This document shows, piece by piece, positions 46,401 to 58,990 of a stretch of 62,914 bases of DNA (positions within the stretch are counted from its first letter, which is position 1; each line of letters starts with the position of its first letter). Below the pieces are notes generated by a model. It was given only the letters and a program-made list of their open reading frames with translations, was not told the DNA's origin and did not search any database. Origin of the DNA: Scedosporium boydii (lineage: Eukaryota; Ascomycota; Sordariomycetes; Microascales; Microascaceae); the NCBI GenBank assembly GCA_002221725.1, contig NJFT01000230.1, positions 1 through 62,914 of the forward strand, written 5' to 3'. The position numbers and the translations under genes were made by a program.

Positions 46401-49014
46401 ACTTGGCAAGACGCCATGGGTGAGCCCCGACTAGGACAGGCCCGCAAAACGACCCCTGAAGCCTTTGGAAGGACAAGTCCACTCATCTGCGTCCGAGAAG
46501 AGAAGAAAAGGAAAAGTTCAATGATCAACGTACGAAGTAACTTTTCCCGCCAGGACTGCTAAGCCTTTCCCGTACCATTCCATGTCGAATCGGCTGGGTT
46601 GCGGCATCAATTCCTCTCTGTCAGACTCCCAGAATAGCCATCAAATGGTTATAACTCACAATCATATCCAAGGGCCTTAAGCTCGAACACGAGCCGTCGG
46701 TGGCAACAATATTACCTTGATCGGCCTCGTATGGCTTTCCCGATCGATCGGGCTAGTCCATAGTCGTATTTTTGACACGAGGCTTTTCCGGCCTGCCATA
46801 GTGGAGGTGGCTCGTATGAAAGAAAAATATGCGCTTCTGAACCAAAGTCCACGGCCCATGGCAGATGTACACAGTGTCAGCATTCCAGGTCTTTCGGGGA
46901 GGATTTAACGGAATTGACGGTCCGTTTTGGAGAAGTGAACAACACAACAATGCAGTCGCCGAATTCCTGAAATTCAATGCAAGCGACCAACTCGCCGTGG
47001 ACGTTGGTAGCCGCAGGAAGCTACAGAGATCTGATACACGAGAGGCGATGGCGACGGCGATGGCGCTCGTCACGTCTGAATTCCGGCCCACTTATTTTCG
47101 TCTGTATCCGTTTGGGGGGTGACGGGAAACCCGCGAGCACTTGAGACAACGGAGGCGAACCAGGAGTTCATCGCGTCCCAACTTGATGCCGCGTGGGCTC
47201 AGCGAAGAGAGTAAGAGGTTCCAAGATCATGGAGAATCGAAACAAATGCACTATTATCCTTATCGTGCCTGTGTTTCGGCGATCATGACAACCAAACCCT
47301 GGAATTTCATCAATGTTTACCGGCTTTCTTCAGAGAGTTTGCGTGAGAGACTGAGACCCTACTGGAGCGTAGCCCGCGAGAAGGGTCGAGGTCGGGATGA
47401 AGAATCTCTTGTCTCAGCCGGACTGTTCAGATTCCATGCGGAAACCGTCCTCAAGACTGCCCTACTGGGAGTCTTGAGCACCCCATTTAAAGGTTTCAAT
47501 TATGTAGGTAAGAGAAGTCGACTTCATAGACAATGTCAATACATTTTCAAAGCTTGCCACTCAAATCTAACAACATTAACTCATCTTGGAAGGACGATCC
47601 CCGGGACTCCGAACGGTAGCCCGGCGCATGAAGATGCGGACATGGACCTAACGAGCGTCATTTCGGGGAAATGCACAGATTATATGTTGCAGGGTGAGTA
47701 AGTACTTGGTCGTGTACCTCAGTACATTGTAGATATTGCCGACGGCCCTGTTGTCCTCTAAACCAGTGCCGGACTGAGAAAACATCCATCAGCTGAACTG
47801 CAAACTGCTCGCTCAAACTCGGTTACGGGGCTTGGGAGAGAGTTTTCTTCGCCAGCCACGGACTCGGGATTTGAGGAAAGACGAAGATGAGGAAGCGCTA
47901 TGTGCTCATGTTCTGACGTACCTACCTTAGCGCAGTGTTCCGGTGCATGTCAAGCCAATGAATCCGGACGCAAAACACTGATGCTCATCTCCTGGATTAG
48001 TACCGTCCCCGCTGGTGGGGCCTACGGTAATTGTCCTACGTTTTTACGTTGACTAACGGGCCAACAACGGCCAACATCAGAATGGCACATTGGAGGAACA
48101 GTCTTGTGGCAGTACTTCCGGATGTCAGCAGGAATTTGACGATATTGGACTGCGCCATGTTATACTGGGACAGTGTAGACAGTACATAGGCCCCACAAAG
48201 TCGGGGAAGAAAGAGAAAGAAAAAGTTGAGGAAAAAGAAAAAAGAAAACGAAAAGAAAAGGAAGATTGAATTTTACCTTTAGGCACAGAAATAATTTAGC
48301 GTGCATCCCCCTATTATTATTGAGAGGCACGAACCCGGTACGCCCAACACCACCAGCCAATCGTTCCATCGATCAATTGATCTGTAAGACCAGGACACCC
48401 GCCAGCGCCAGCTTCCAGTGTTACGAAGTACTCCAGCCGCTGGGTTTCTGGGAATCCGATCCGTCTGGCAGTGCCTTCCTCCTACTTCCTGCCTTCTATT
48501 CTCCTGGTACTTCGTACTTTTCCACTGGTACTTCGGTCCTCTTCTTCGCTCTTTCCCCCTGGTCATACCATACAGAGACAAGATTCCCGTGCCCATTTTG
48601 TGTGTTGTACTGCACCTTTCTCCTAACAACGCCAAATTTGGCTCCTTCTGATCCTCCTTTCTCCTCAAGGAGCGACGTTCGTTTTTGCTGCTCCCATCGT
48701 CATTGATTTTCTTCATTACCTTCGTTTCGACTCTCCAGATTATTTCGCCAATAAGATCTTGTATTAACTGTACTTTACCTCTTCATAATTACTCTTTCAC
48801 TACCCCCTTTGCCCCCTCGCCCAAAAAACGCGAAGATCGAACCTCGACGCCCTCGTTTACCCCCGAGTTGCGTTGTTGAGAACGCACACGAAGAGCCTGA
48901 ATCATTCGTTGACAATCTCTCGTTACTCATCTTCACTCGCTCCGAAAGAAACCCGAACGCTGACTTCCGACACGCTCTCCTGAAGCCCGTCCCCGGCTTC
49001 TCGCCCGGCCCATC
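43469..49014. promoter_or_regulatory. Shared 5.5 kb upstream region of csmB and csmA
   Basis: Gene-free span between the two divergent chitin synthase starts, so it must hold both promoters and leaders. It contains five exact TACGAAGTA/TACTTCGTA words (44843, 45049, 45327, 46531, 48422) and a sixth at 48508, plus a near copy at 44872. A dense GTAC cluster lies at 44012-44208. The last 400 bases before csmA are pyrimidine-rich, typical of highly used fungal promoters. Open frames here, the longest about 186 residues at 47141-47701, lack family features. Confidence 0.6.
44843..48517. repeat. Cluster of TACGAAGTA words in csm region
   Basis: Exact copies at 44843-44851, 45049-45057, 45327-45335 (reverse), 46531-46539, 48422-48430 and 48508-48516 (reverse). 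This is the densest group in the window. Confidence 0.85.
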
Positions 49015-52000
49015 ATGAGTCTTCCACCGCTGGGCGGAGGCAGCGGGGCTCACACGCAGGCCTCTCTTCCTGCGTTGCCCGCTCACCTGCAATCCGATAC
49101 TCAGCTCACTGCTCATCTCGCGAGCCGGTTCCACGCTGGTCTCCCTACTGCCCGCCTATCGTCTCATGCTCTCATCTCTCTCAATAACTATTCTTCCTCG
49201 GCCAAGGGTTTCGATGGCGGCCGTGAGGGCAGCGCCATGGCCGGCGCCGAAGAGATAGCCGACCGCGCCTGGCTCAGGCTGGGACACCGTTCGGAGAACC
49301 AGGCTGTCGTATTTCTGTAAGTGTTGTGATGCATTGTCGTTTGGGTTGTGACTATGAAATTGCAAGCGTGTTGGTTTTTTTTATTAACACAAATACCCGA
49401 AATGTAGTGGTGAATCTGGTTCTGGCAAGTCAACTCTACGATCCCACTTGTTGACGGCCCTGTTGAACAAGACCTCGACGCCCTTGTCCACGAAACTCTC
49501 ACTCGCCGCTTATGTTTTCGATACCCTAACGACCACCAAGACCGCAACTACCCCAACAGCATCCAAGGCTGGTTTGTTCTACGAGCTTCAGTATGACACT
49601 GCCACAACCACCAACCCTATTCTCCTCGGTGGTAAGCTTCTGGACCACCGTTTGGAGCGTAGCAGAATCGCCGATGTACCCACCGGCGAAAGGAACTTCC
49701 ATATTCTTTATTACCTCCTTGCTGGAACCACAGCTGCTGAGAAGGCCCATCTCGGATTCGACAATGCCTCCAGCAGCGGGCAAAAGAGATGGAGGTATCT
49801 CGGCCACCCCACTCAACTCAAGGTTGGTATCAACGACGCTGAGGGTTTCACCCTCTTCAAGAACGCCCTTCGCAAGTTGGAGTTCCCTCGTAGCGAAATT
49901 GCCGAGATGTGCCAAGTTCTTGCCAGTATTCTCCATATTGGCCAGCTTGAGTTCGAGACGACCTCCGATACTACCGTAACCGGCGACGACAGCGGTGGTT
50001 TCTCTCACGAGGGTGGCCAAACCATCACCGCCGTCAAGAACAAGGACACCCTGAATCTCGTTGCGGCTTTCCTTGGTGTTGGCTCACAAGATCTTCAGAC
50101 GACACTAGGCTACAAGACCAAGATGATTCATAAGGAGAGGGTCACAGTCATGTTGGATCCCGAGGGTGCACGTGCACATGCTGGTGAGCTCGCGAGGACA
50201 TTGTACTCGCTCCTTGTCGCCTACGTGGTGGAGAGCATGAACCAAAGGCTCTGTGCTCCCGAAGAGTCAATCGCCAATACCATCTCCATTATCGATTTCC
50301 CCGGTTTCTCCCAGCAGGCTTCGACAAAGTCTACCCTCGATCAGCTCCTCAACAATGCAGCTTGCGAGGCTCTTTACAACCTTACCTTGCAGAACTTCTT
50401 CGACCGCAAGGCTGATATGCTCGAGTCCGAGGAAGTGGCTGTCTCCGCCACTAGCTACTTTGACAACTCCGATGCTGTTAGGGGCCTTCTCAAATCTGGC
50501 AATGGTCTACTAAGCATCCTGGATGATCAAACTCGCCGGGGTCGTACCGATATGCAACTTCTCGAGTCTTTGAGGAAGCGCTTCGAGGGTAAGAACCCGT
50601 CCATCGCCGTTAGTTCTGCCACCGCCAGACTCCCGGGCAGCAATTTCGCGACCGAGAACACTGCAGCTACATTCACAATCAAGCACTTCGCCGGCGAGGT
50701 CGATTATCCCGTCAAGGGCCTTATTGAGGAGAACAGCGAGGTTATCTCGGGTGATCTTCTGGGCATGTTCCAGCGTACTAAGAGCGAGTTCGTTGCCCGC
50801 CTCTTCGGCCAAGAGGCCCTCCAGACCGTCCACCATCCCAAGGAGCGATCCACGGTCATGCAGGCCACTATCAGTTCCAAGCCTATGCGTGCCCCTAGCG
50901 TCATGTCGAGAAAGACGACCAAGGGCGGCCGACCGACCCGCTTCGAGCGCCGCCAACAGCAAGAGGAAGTGGAGGCCCTGAGCGAGGCTGGCGAATCGAG
51001 AAAGGGCTCCAAGCTCCTCTCGGCGCACGGCGCTTCTGGCCAGTTCCTCTCATCGCTGGAAAACGTCACAAAGGCAGTTGCGGATCCCAGCACGAACGCT
51101 TACTTCGTCTTCTGTCTGAAGCCAAATGACAAGCGGATCACCAACCAATTCGATAGCAAGTGCGTGCGAACCCAAGTGCAAACATTTGGTATCGCCGAAA
51201 TCAGCCAACGCTTGCGGTCGGCCGACTTCAGCTTGTTCCTTCCATTCGGCGAGTTCCTCGGCCTCGCTGACACCGATACTATGCTTATCGGTACCGAGAG
51301 GGAGCGTGTCGAGCTCGTTGTTGAGGAGAAGCGGTGGCCGAGCAACGAGGTCAAGATCGGTTCTACTGGTGTCTTCCTCAGTGAACGATGCTGGATGGAA
51401 ATTGCCCAGCTGGGCGACAACTACTCGGCTTCCGGTGGTGGCTTTGGCCTCTCCGAGGCTGGCGACGGCATCACACCGCAAGACACGCCCTATGCAGCGT
51501 CCAAGGAACGTCTTCTGTCCACTGGTACCCCTACACCCATGGGCTATGGCGAGAAAGGCAAGAGCGGCTACTTTGGCGGAGACATCGATGCTCGCTCCGA
51601 GGCCGGCGTTTCTGCCTATGGCGGCGGAGACATGTTCAGGAATATGGACACAGTAGAGCAGATGGCAGAGCGGACAAACGAGAAGGACATGGTCGAGGTC
51701 GAGGAGTACCGCGACAGCCCGAGCCGTAAGCGCTGGGTGTTCCTCGTTTACCTGCTCACGTGGCCCGTTCCCGACTTCCTCATCAGGTGGCTTGGCAAGA
51801 AACCCCGCAAGGACGTCCGTATGGCCTGGAGGGAGAAGCTGGCCATTAACCTGCTCATCTGGTTCTTCTGTCTTGTAGCTGCCTTCTTCATTGTCATCTT
51901 CCCTTTGCTGATTTGCCCCAAGCAATACGTCTATAGCCCTGCGGAGCTTTCGTCCTATGACGGAAAAAAGGGCTCGGGCGGTGCCTATGTCTCGATTCGT

Positions 52001-54748
52001 GGATATGTCTTTGACCTCGAGAAATATTCCTCGCGCCACTACCCACCTCCTCCGATCGTGAGCAAGAAGTCGCTCATGAACTACGCCGGACTTGATATCA
52101 GCAACCTCTTCCCCATTCAGGTCAACTCGCTTTGCCTGGGCAAGGATGGTTCCATTGCCGACGCCGTAACTCTTGACTATAAGTCTACCAACATCACCGG
52201 CTCTCCTCTCCTCGTCAACAGCCAGGACCTCAACGCTCAGTACCACGACTTCCGATCTTTCAGGAACGACACCCGACCAGATTGGTACTACGAGCAGATG
52301 ACCATGCTTCGAGGTGGCTTTATGAAGGGTACCATTGGCTACTCGGCTCAGTACGTCAAGACACTCTCTACACTCGACAATAACAAGAGGAACATTGCCA
52401 TCATCGGTAGCCGGGTTTATGATTTGACGGAGTATCTGAAGGGTGGCCGTAAGCTTGTCGGAAAGCCGGGCGCCGAGGACACGCCCACGGACCTAAGCTT
52501 GACAGAATTCATGGAGCCTGATCTGGTTCGACTGTTTGAGCTCAGATCTGGCGAAGACATCACGCAGCTCTGGGAGAACCTTCCTCTCAATGCCGCTGCT
52601 AAGAGACGAATGATGTCCTGCCTCAACAACTTGTTCTTCGTCGGCGACGTCGATACCCGCCGCTCGACCCGTTGTCTGTTCGCTGAATACCTTGTTCTTG
52701 CGGTCTCTTGCCTTCTCGCTTCGATCATTGCTTTCAAGTTCTTTGCTGCCCTCCAGTTCGGTACCAAGAATATTCCTGAGAACATCGACAAGTTCATCAT
52801 GTGCCAGATTCCGGCTTATACTGAGGATGAAGATTCCCTGCGTCGTGCCATCGACTCGGCCGCTCGCATGAAGTACGACGACAAGCGGAAGCTGCTTGTC
52901 ATCGTCTGCGACGGTATGATCGTGGGCCAAGGTAACGATCGCCCGACACCTCGGATCGTGCTTGATATTCTTGGCGTATCCGAGTCAGTCGACCCCGAGC
53001 CGCTCAGCTTCGAGTCTCTCGGCGAGGGTCTCAAGCAGCACAACATGGGCAAGGTCTACTCTGGTCTGTACGAGGTGCAAGGTCACATTGTTCCCTTCTT
53101 GGTCATCGTCAAGGTTGGCAAGCCTTCGGAGGTTGCGCGCCCTGGCAACCGTGGCAAGCGAGACTCCCAGATGATTGTCATGCGATTCCTCAACCGCGTC
53201 CACTACAACCTTGCCATGAGCCCTCTAGAGCTCGAAATGTACCACCAGATCCGTAACATCATAGGTGTCAACCCTACCTTCTATGAATTCATGCTGCAGA
53301 TCGATGCCGACACGGTCGTCGCGGCAGACTCGGCCACCCGAATGGTGGCAGCGTTCTTGCACGACACTCGCCTCATTGCCGTCTGTGGTGAGACGGCGCT
53401 TACCAATGCCAAGTCGTCATTCATCACCATGATTCAGGTCTACGAATACTACATCTCGCACAACCTGGCCAAGGCCTTTGAAAGCTTGTTCGGTTCGGTT
53501 ACCTGTTTGCCTGGTTGTTTCTCCATGTACCGCATTCGTGCTGCTGAGACGGGCAAGCCTCTGTTCGTCAGCCGAGAGGTTGTCGACTCCTACGCGACAA
53601 TCCGCGTCGACACGCTCCACATGAAGAACCTGCTCCACTTGGGTGAGGATCGTTACCTCACGACTCTCCTGCTCAAGTATCACAGCAAGTACAAGACCAA
53701 GTACATCTTTGACGCGCACGCATGGACTATCGCTCCCGACTCCTGGCAGGTGTTCTTGTCCCAGCGACGACGGTGGATCAACTCGACGGTGCACAACCTT
53801 ATCGAGCTTATTCCTATGAACCAGCTCTGCGGTTTCTGCTGTTTCTCTATGCGCTTCGTTATCTTTGTCGATCTTCTCAGTACTGTTGTGCAGCCCGTCA
53901 CGGTTGCGTACATTGTCTACCTGATCTACCTCATCGTCGCCAAGAAGACCGTGGTGCCCGTCACTGCCTTCGTGCTCCTTGCCGCAGTCTACGGTTTGCA
54001 AGCAATTATCTTCATCCTCAGGCGAAAGTGGGAGATGATTGGCTGGATGCTTCTCTACGTAGCGGCCATCCCTGTGTTCTCGTTTGGTCTACCGCTCTAC
54101 GCCTTTTGGAACATGGACGACTTCAACTGGGGTAACACTCGTGTGGTTGCCGGCGAGAAGGGCAAGAAAGTCGTCATCTCGGACGAGGGCAAGTTCGACC
54201 CGGCTTCGATCCCGCGCAAGAAGTGGGAGGAGTACCAGGCCGAGCTCTGGGAGGTCCAGACCTCACGCGAGGACGCGAGGTCGGAGATCTCGGGATACAG
54301 CTACGCCACTAAGGCTAACCCGGCCTACTCTGAGTATGGATACCCCAACTCGCGACCAGGCTCGACCGTCGGAGCCTACCCTCCGCACATGCCCCTGCCG
54401 CTGTCCCGGCTGTCGTACGCGGGCTCGGACGCCATGGCCAACAGGCAGAGCACCTTTGGCGGGTCTCAGTTCTTCACGGCCGAAGACATGGTGGGCCTCC
54501 CCAGCGATGACGAGATCTTAGCCGAGATTCGCGAGATTCTACGCACGGCCGATCTCATGACTGTGACGAAGAAGGGTATCAAGCAGGAGCTTGAGAAGAG
54601 GTTTGGCGTTCCCTTGGACGCGAAGAAGGCGTACATTAATAGCGGTATGTTTTGGATCATCCATTCGTTTCTGAAAATTCTCTAGAGGATCTTTCCTAAC
54701 ATGTTTCGACTTTTAGCCACGGAAGCTGTTCTCTCTGGTCAACTTTAA
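49015..54748 (+). CDS. csmA: Class V chitin synthase (CsmA-like)
   Basis: Chitin synthase with an N-terminal myosin motor that tethers it to actin at hyphal tips and septa. Exons 49015-49316, 49408-54644 and 54717-54748 give 1856 residues, the usual class V length. The first intron ends just before the P-loop GESGSGKS (residues 102-109), which distinguishes it from class VII; a switch II-like IIDFPGF follows. After the motor come a membrane segment (near 880), a cytochrome-b5-like domain ([15 protein letters not shown]) and more membrane helices. The catalytic domain from about 1230 has [47 protein letters not shown] and QRRRW. A DEK-like domain ([19 protein letters not shown]) closes it. The last exon encodes only TEAVLSGQL. 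The PP2A gene is tail to tail downstream. Confidence 0.96.
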
Positions 54749-56264
54749 TCTATCTAATAACTCACATATCGGTGTTTTTTATTGCAATTTTTTTTTTTTG
54801 GAACAAAAGAAGTCTTCGTCTTTTTTATCTTTTCTTTGGATATAACTTGCAGGAAACAACACACTCTCACATAAAGGGGAATCCATCTTTGCTTTATCTC
54901 TCTGTCTGTCTCTTCCTCTGTCCGACACTCTGTTTCTATGGCGATAATTTGATGCATCTTTATATTTTGGTCATTGTGGTTTTTTCTGGCAAATTTACTT
55001 TTTTTTTTGGAAACACAAAATTGTCTCCCTTCTCTAATCCCTCGTCGTAATCATGTTGGGCAGTTCTGGAACAAGATTATTTGCAAGACGGTATGCGAGA
55101 TTTGAAGTACTTGTCCTCCTTTTTTCTCTTTTTCGAATCACTTCGAGGGACGTGGAGAGTAGGAAGCGAAAGTCTAATGAATAGAGTAAGCTATTAGCAT
55201 TATTGATCTTGTCTTCTCGGGGCGGTGTTGAAGTCGACCTAGAGCTTCGTTTCTTATTATGCTGAACGTGGATCGAACAAGGAAATGGAAAGCCCTCGTT
55301 CACTCTTTCCATGAGTCTCGGGCATCCTTCCCCTTCTTACCCTCTTCATCTCTCATGTCAGGACAGAACTCGATGCGGGACATAGGCCCGTCGACTCGAT
55401 GATATATAAAAAGCTGGGAAGTGAGTAACAACGAGTGCCTAAGTCTAGCAACCCCACCGAGATAATTCAGGTAGGGCCTTGTCATCGGCAAGACAAGATC
55501 CCTCCCCTCGATAGCGCATCTTCCGAGACGGACAAGCTCACATTGTACAAAAAGTCTGTCTCTCATCCAAGTCGTTTGACTTCATCTCCTCTCCAAGGAG
55601 CTCATCTCCTGACTGAACATGTTCCTCGGGCCCTCGATCACACGACTCTTGAGATCCAGAGCCAATCTTCGTCCCCCCCACCTCGTCAAGGGGTTCACAG
55701 ACATATTCACCCAGTTCCCAAAAAGGGACCAATCTAGCAGAGTCGGATGTGGAAAGAATAAGAGGCCAAACAATGCATTAAAAAGACAAGGCAAAACAAG
55801 AAAGCGATATCTAAAAGCAAGCAGAGCTACATCCACTCCCCCCAAAACAGTCGTAATCTCCTTCCCTCCTTCAAGTTTCGTGTTTTTCCTATCAAGGTTC
55901 GTTTCAACACTCCCTATTTCCACACCTTCGTTCGAAGGAGACAAAACAAGAAAAAAAGAGACGTCTAAGATTCGGAGGATGCTCCTCCCTCCCTGTATTC
56001 CCTTTATTCGTATACCAGAGTTTTGATGCTCCTACAAGACAGGGGAAAGTAACATAAGAAAGAGCCATATTTCGTCAAGGGAGAAAGGTCAATGATCTCA
56101 TTCCAAACGTTTCATTTAAAGCTTCTTCGTATGTTTCTTTTTTTCGTTTCACAAAGAGAGAGAGGTTAAGATGTTCATTCATGAGAAGGGCGGGGGGAAG
56201 TATGTGTTTCTTGTCTTTCTTTGACCGCTTGCATTTGTCGAAACCGCTAGGGGTATTATATTCA
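54749..56264. other. Convergent intergenic region
   Basis: 3' flanks of csmA and the PP2A gene. T runs near 54787-54800 and 54999-55008. No gene recognised. Confidence 0.5.
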
Positions 56265-58026
56265 TTACAGGAAGTAGTCGGGTGTTCCTACAATGTGTTA
56301 GGGCAATTTACCCCCACGGAGGACTTGATGTCAGTCGATGGGATGGGGAAAACTTACGTCTCGAAACCATTGGCTCGCCAGCGCGTGGGCATGGATCGAA
56401 TTGCAAGCTAATCAGACAGGGTTAGAGAGTTAATCCGTCGAGGGGAAGGGCTGAAGCTTTGTGGAGGTCGGTTCGTTATAACATACAAAGTATATTTCAG
56501 ATGTTCATCAATCTCCATGATAGCAGCTTGGTTACCGCACCTGTAGCAGTAATTGGGCGCTAAGAAAAGAGAAAAACATATCGTTAGCGAGAGCCAGGGA
56601 GCGATAGAGAGACAGACCATCCACATACCCGAAAAGATGGTCACCACATGGCGATCTTGGGACCAGTTATATCCCTCCATCACCAACTGGTGAGCACGAG
56701 CAATCAAAGTCAAACCATTATTATGGTTAAAAGCCTCCGATATATCCTGCCCAAACGTATAACCAGCACCTCTGGGGGAAATACCCCAACCGCAGCGGTC
56801 GTCGGGATCCGACCAGAGCAGATCGCACATGGGACCCTCATGGGGCACCTCCTGGATCCGGTCGAGGGCGCGGATGTTGTCGAGGGTGTCGATGCTGGGC
56901 GACAGGCCGCCGTGGAGGCAGAAGATCTGGTTCTCGATGAGGGCGGTGAGGGGGAGGTAGTCAAAGAGGTCGGTGAAGTACTTCCACACGTTGGCGTTGC
57001 CGTACTTCCTCAGGCACTCGTCGTAGAAGCCGTAGACTTGTGTGATTTGGCGGGATTCGTGGTTGCCGCGCAGGATGGTGATGCGTTGGGGGTAGCGGAT
57101 CTTGAGGGCGACGAGGAGGGTGACGGTCTCGACGGAATAGTATCCTCGATCGACGTAGTCGCCTATAGGAGGTTCACGTCGTTAGTCGTTTAGATTCCTT
57201 GACAAGTTTCTGCCTTCTTTCCCCTCTTTAACCTGTGCCACTTGGTTGGCCGTCTCCGTTTCCCCTCCATTGAGTGCAGCCCTCATTGCGATGGACTTAT
57301 GGTTTTATCATAGACCTACCCATAAAGAGGTAATTGGTATCAGGGTTAGGACCGCCAATCTTGAACAGCTCCATGAGGTCGTGGAACTGGCCATGGATAT
57401 CGCCGCACACGGTAACGGGGCATTTCTAGCAGCAGGCAGCCGTGGTCAGCTTGTCTCTTCTCTCGCGTCATGCTTTACCCCCGCATTCACTTCCCCGCCA
57501 TTTGTATATTCGTGAGGGAAGAGTGAAGAGGAGATGGATGATGGAAACTGGCGACGGTAGAAACATACGACGGGTTGTACGTTGGATTCCTCCTGGAGGA
57601 CTTCTCGCGCCTATTTTTGACGCCAATTAGCGAATGCACGAAACAGACAACAACCACGGTCGCATCTGAGTCCGATGATGCTCGATCGGCATCTCCAGCG
57701 AATAAAAAGAAGTAGAAAAGGCATATCGGCGAAACATAGAAAGGTTATCGTCGACAAAGTGATGCTTCGATGCCAAGACACATGACGGGGGAGCCTGCTA
57801 AGTTGGGCTCGTTCGCCTCCCCCAATCTGATCGGCCGAACAGGACCACGAGATAAAAATAAAAGACGACGAACCTTTTCGCAAAGCCTCTGGACGTCGAG
57901 CTCAGAGAGCTGCTTACAGCTCATCAGACTCTCGATCCATCCATCGAGCGTGGGGACGGTCGCGGGTTCGAGGTTGACGAGGGGCTCGGTGGGTACACGC
58001 CCGACATCTTCCATAGTAGTGTCCAT
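56265..58026 (-). CDS. PP2A catalytic subunit
   Basis: Serine/threonine phosphatase 2A catalytic subunit. Seven exons (58026-57874, 57610-57569, 57425-57320, 57162-56629, 56559-56487, 56407-56358 and 56287-56265) give 326 residues. The metal-binding and catalytic motifs GDIHGQ, GDYVDRG, GNHE and HGGLSP are complete. The C-terminus reads [21 protein letters not shown]: the TPDYFL tail that is methylated and controls regulatory subunit binding is intact, and is carried alone by the 23-base last exon. Compared with the usual 309 residues there is an N-terminal extension of about 18. The first intron (about 260 bases) is the longest of the gene. The acceptor before KCPVTVCGD and the donor after LFMG keep the frame. 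Confidence 0.95.
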
Positions 58027-58990
58027 CACGGGGTTTAAGCGAGCGAGATGTGCTGTGGGGTCTGGGTTCGGGGTCGAGGAATCGAATGTAGAGGGGAACG
58101 CTATTGAATTCGATGGCGGTGATGGTTATTCGGGGGATGTTCGCGGATTGGATTCGCTTTACCGTCGTCGCTTCGTTCGGATTAAGGGTTATTGTTGATT
58201 GAGGCCGTCGTTGGTGGGCAGGTTCGATGTGTGGTTTGGTTTCGCGTTGAATTGTGTAGGAACCGCAGGCCGGAGCAGTAAATTGGGTAAATTGGAGGGG
58301 GGCAATTAGCAGCCAGGCACAGCACGGGGGTTTGAGGGATTGAGAGCGTGGGAGGCGACACAAGCACAAGGCGGGGGCAACTCAATCAATGCTGTTGGCG
58401 GTGACGTTTTGGGACGAGGTAGCGTGCTCAGTGCCCCTAAAGGGGGAAATACAGGAAATACAACAGCACCGAGAGCAATATTAGGCGCGGAAATTGCAAA
58501 CCAGGGACAGTCAAGGGAGTGGCGCATTGATAGAAATTTTCTTGCCTCTTTTTAACTTCAGCTTTCAGCAGCGCTCAGGCACTCCTGAATACTTCAATAT
58601 CAATTAATATCAATTTTAGCTACTGAGGTACTTAAAGGTCTTAATTCATCGACTATTACGAAGTAACAATTCTGGGCGGGATGTGATGCCTCTGGTCTTC
58701 CTGGGAACCAAATCGCGGTCGATGGCTAGAATGTCACGTGCAACATGTCATGAGAAGGACCTTGATGCCATCGAGATCATCAGTACTTGATATGTCGTGG
58801 TTGATTTAGGACTCTGTGGAAAATCTTCAAAAATGCAATATAAATCCTCCAGCTAACTCGAGGGGTATCCGACACCAATACAATCGATGCCTCACACTTC
58901 TCCTCCCCCAGTATATGTATCCGCAGGTCATGTACACTTCAAACACCTCAAGCCAGCCCACCCAAATCTCCAATCCATTCTCAAAGCACC
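58027..58990. other. Intergenic, no gene seen
   Basis: Upstream of PP2A and downstream of EXO84. It contains one exact TACGAAGTA at 58657-58665 and a short repeat of GGAAATACA near 58445. No gene is seen. Confidence 0.5.
58657..58665. repeat. TACGAAGTA copy
   Basis: Single exact copy, within ATTACGAAGTAACA. Confidence 0.85.

Noticed and set aside
46865..47122. 85-codon open frame in the csm intergenic region
   Set aside because: Overlaps other chance frames on both strands and shows no motif.
47141..47701. 186-codon open frame between the chitin synthases
   Set aside because: Irregular composition, no family features and no splice-linked partners; likely chance in a promoter region.
51050..52246. 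398-codon frame opposite csmA
   Set aside because: Antisense shadow of the conserved coding strand.
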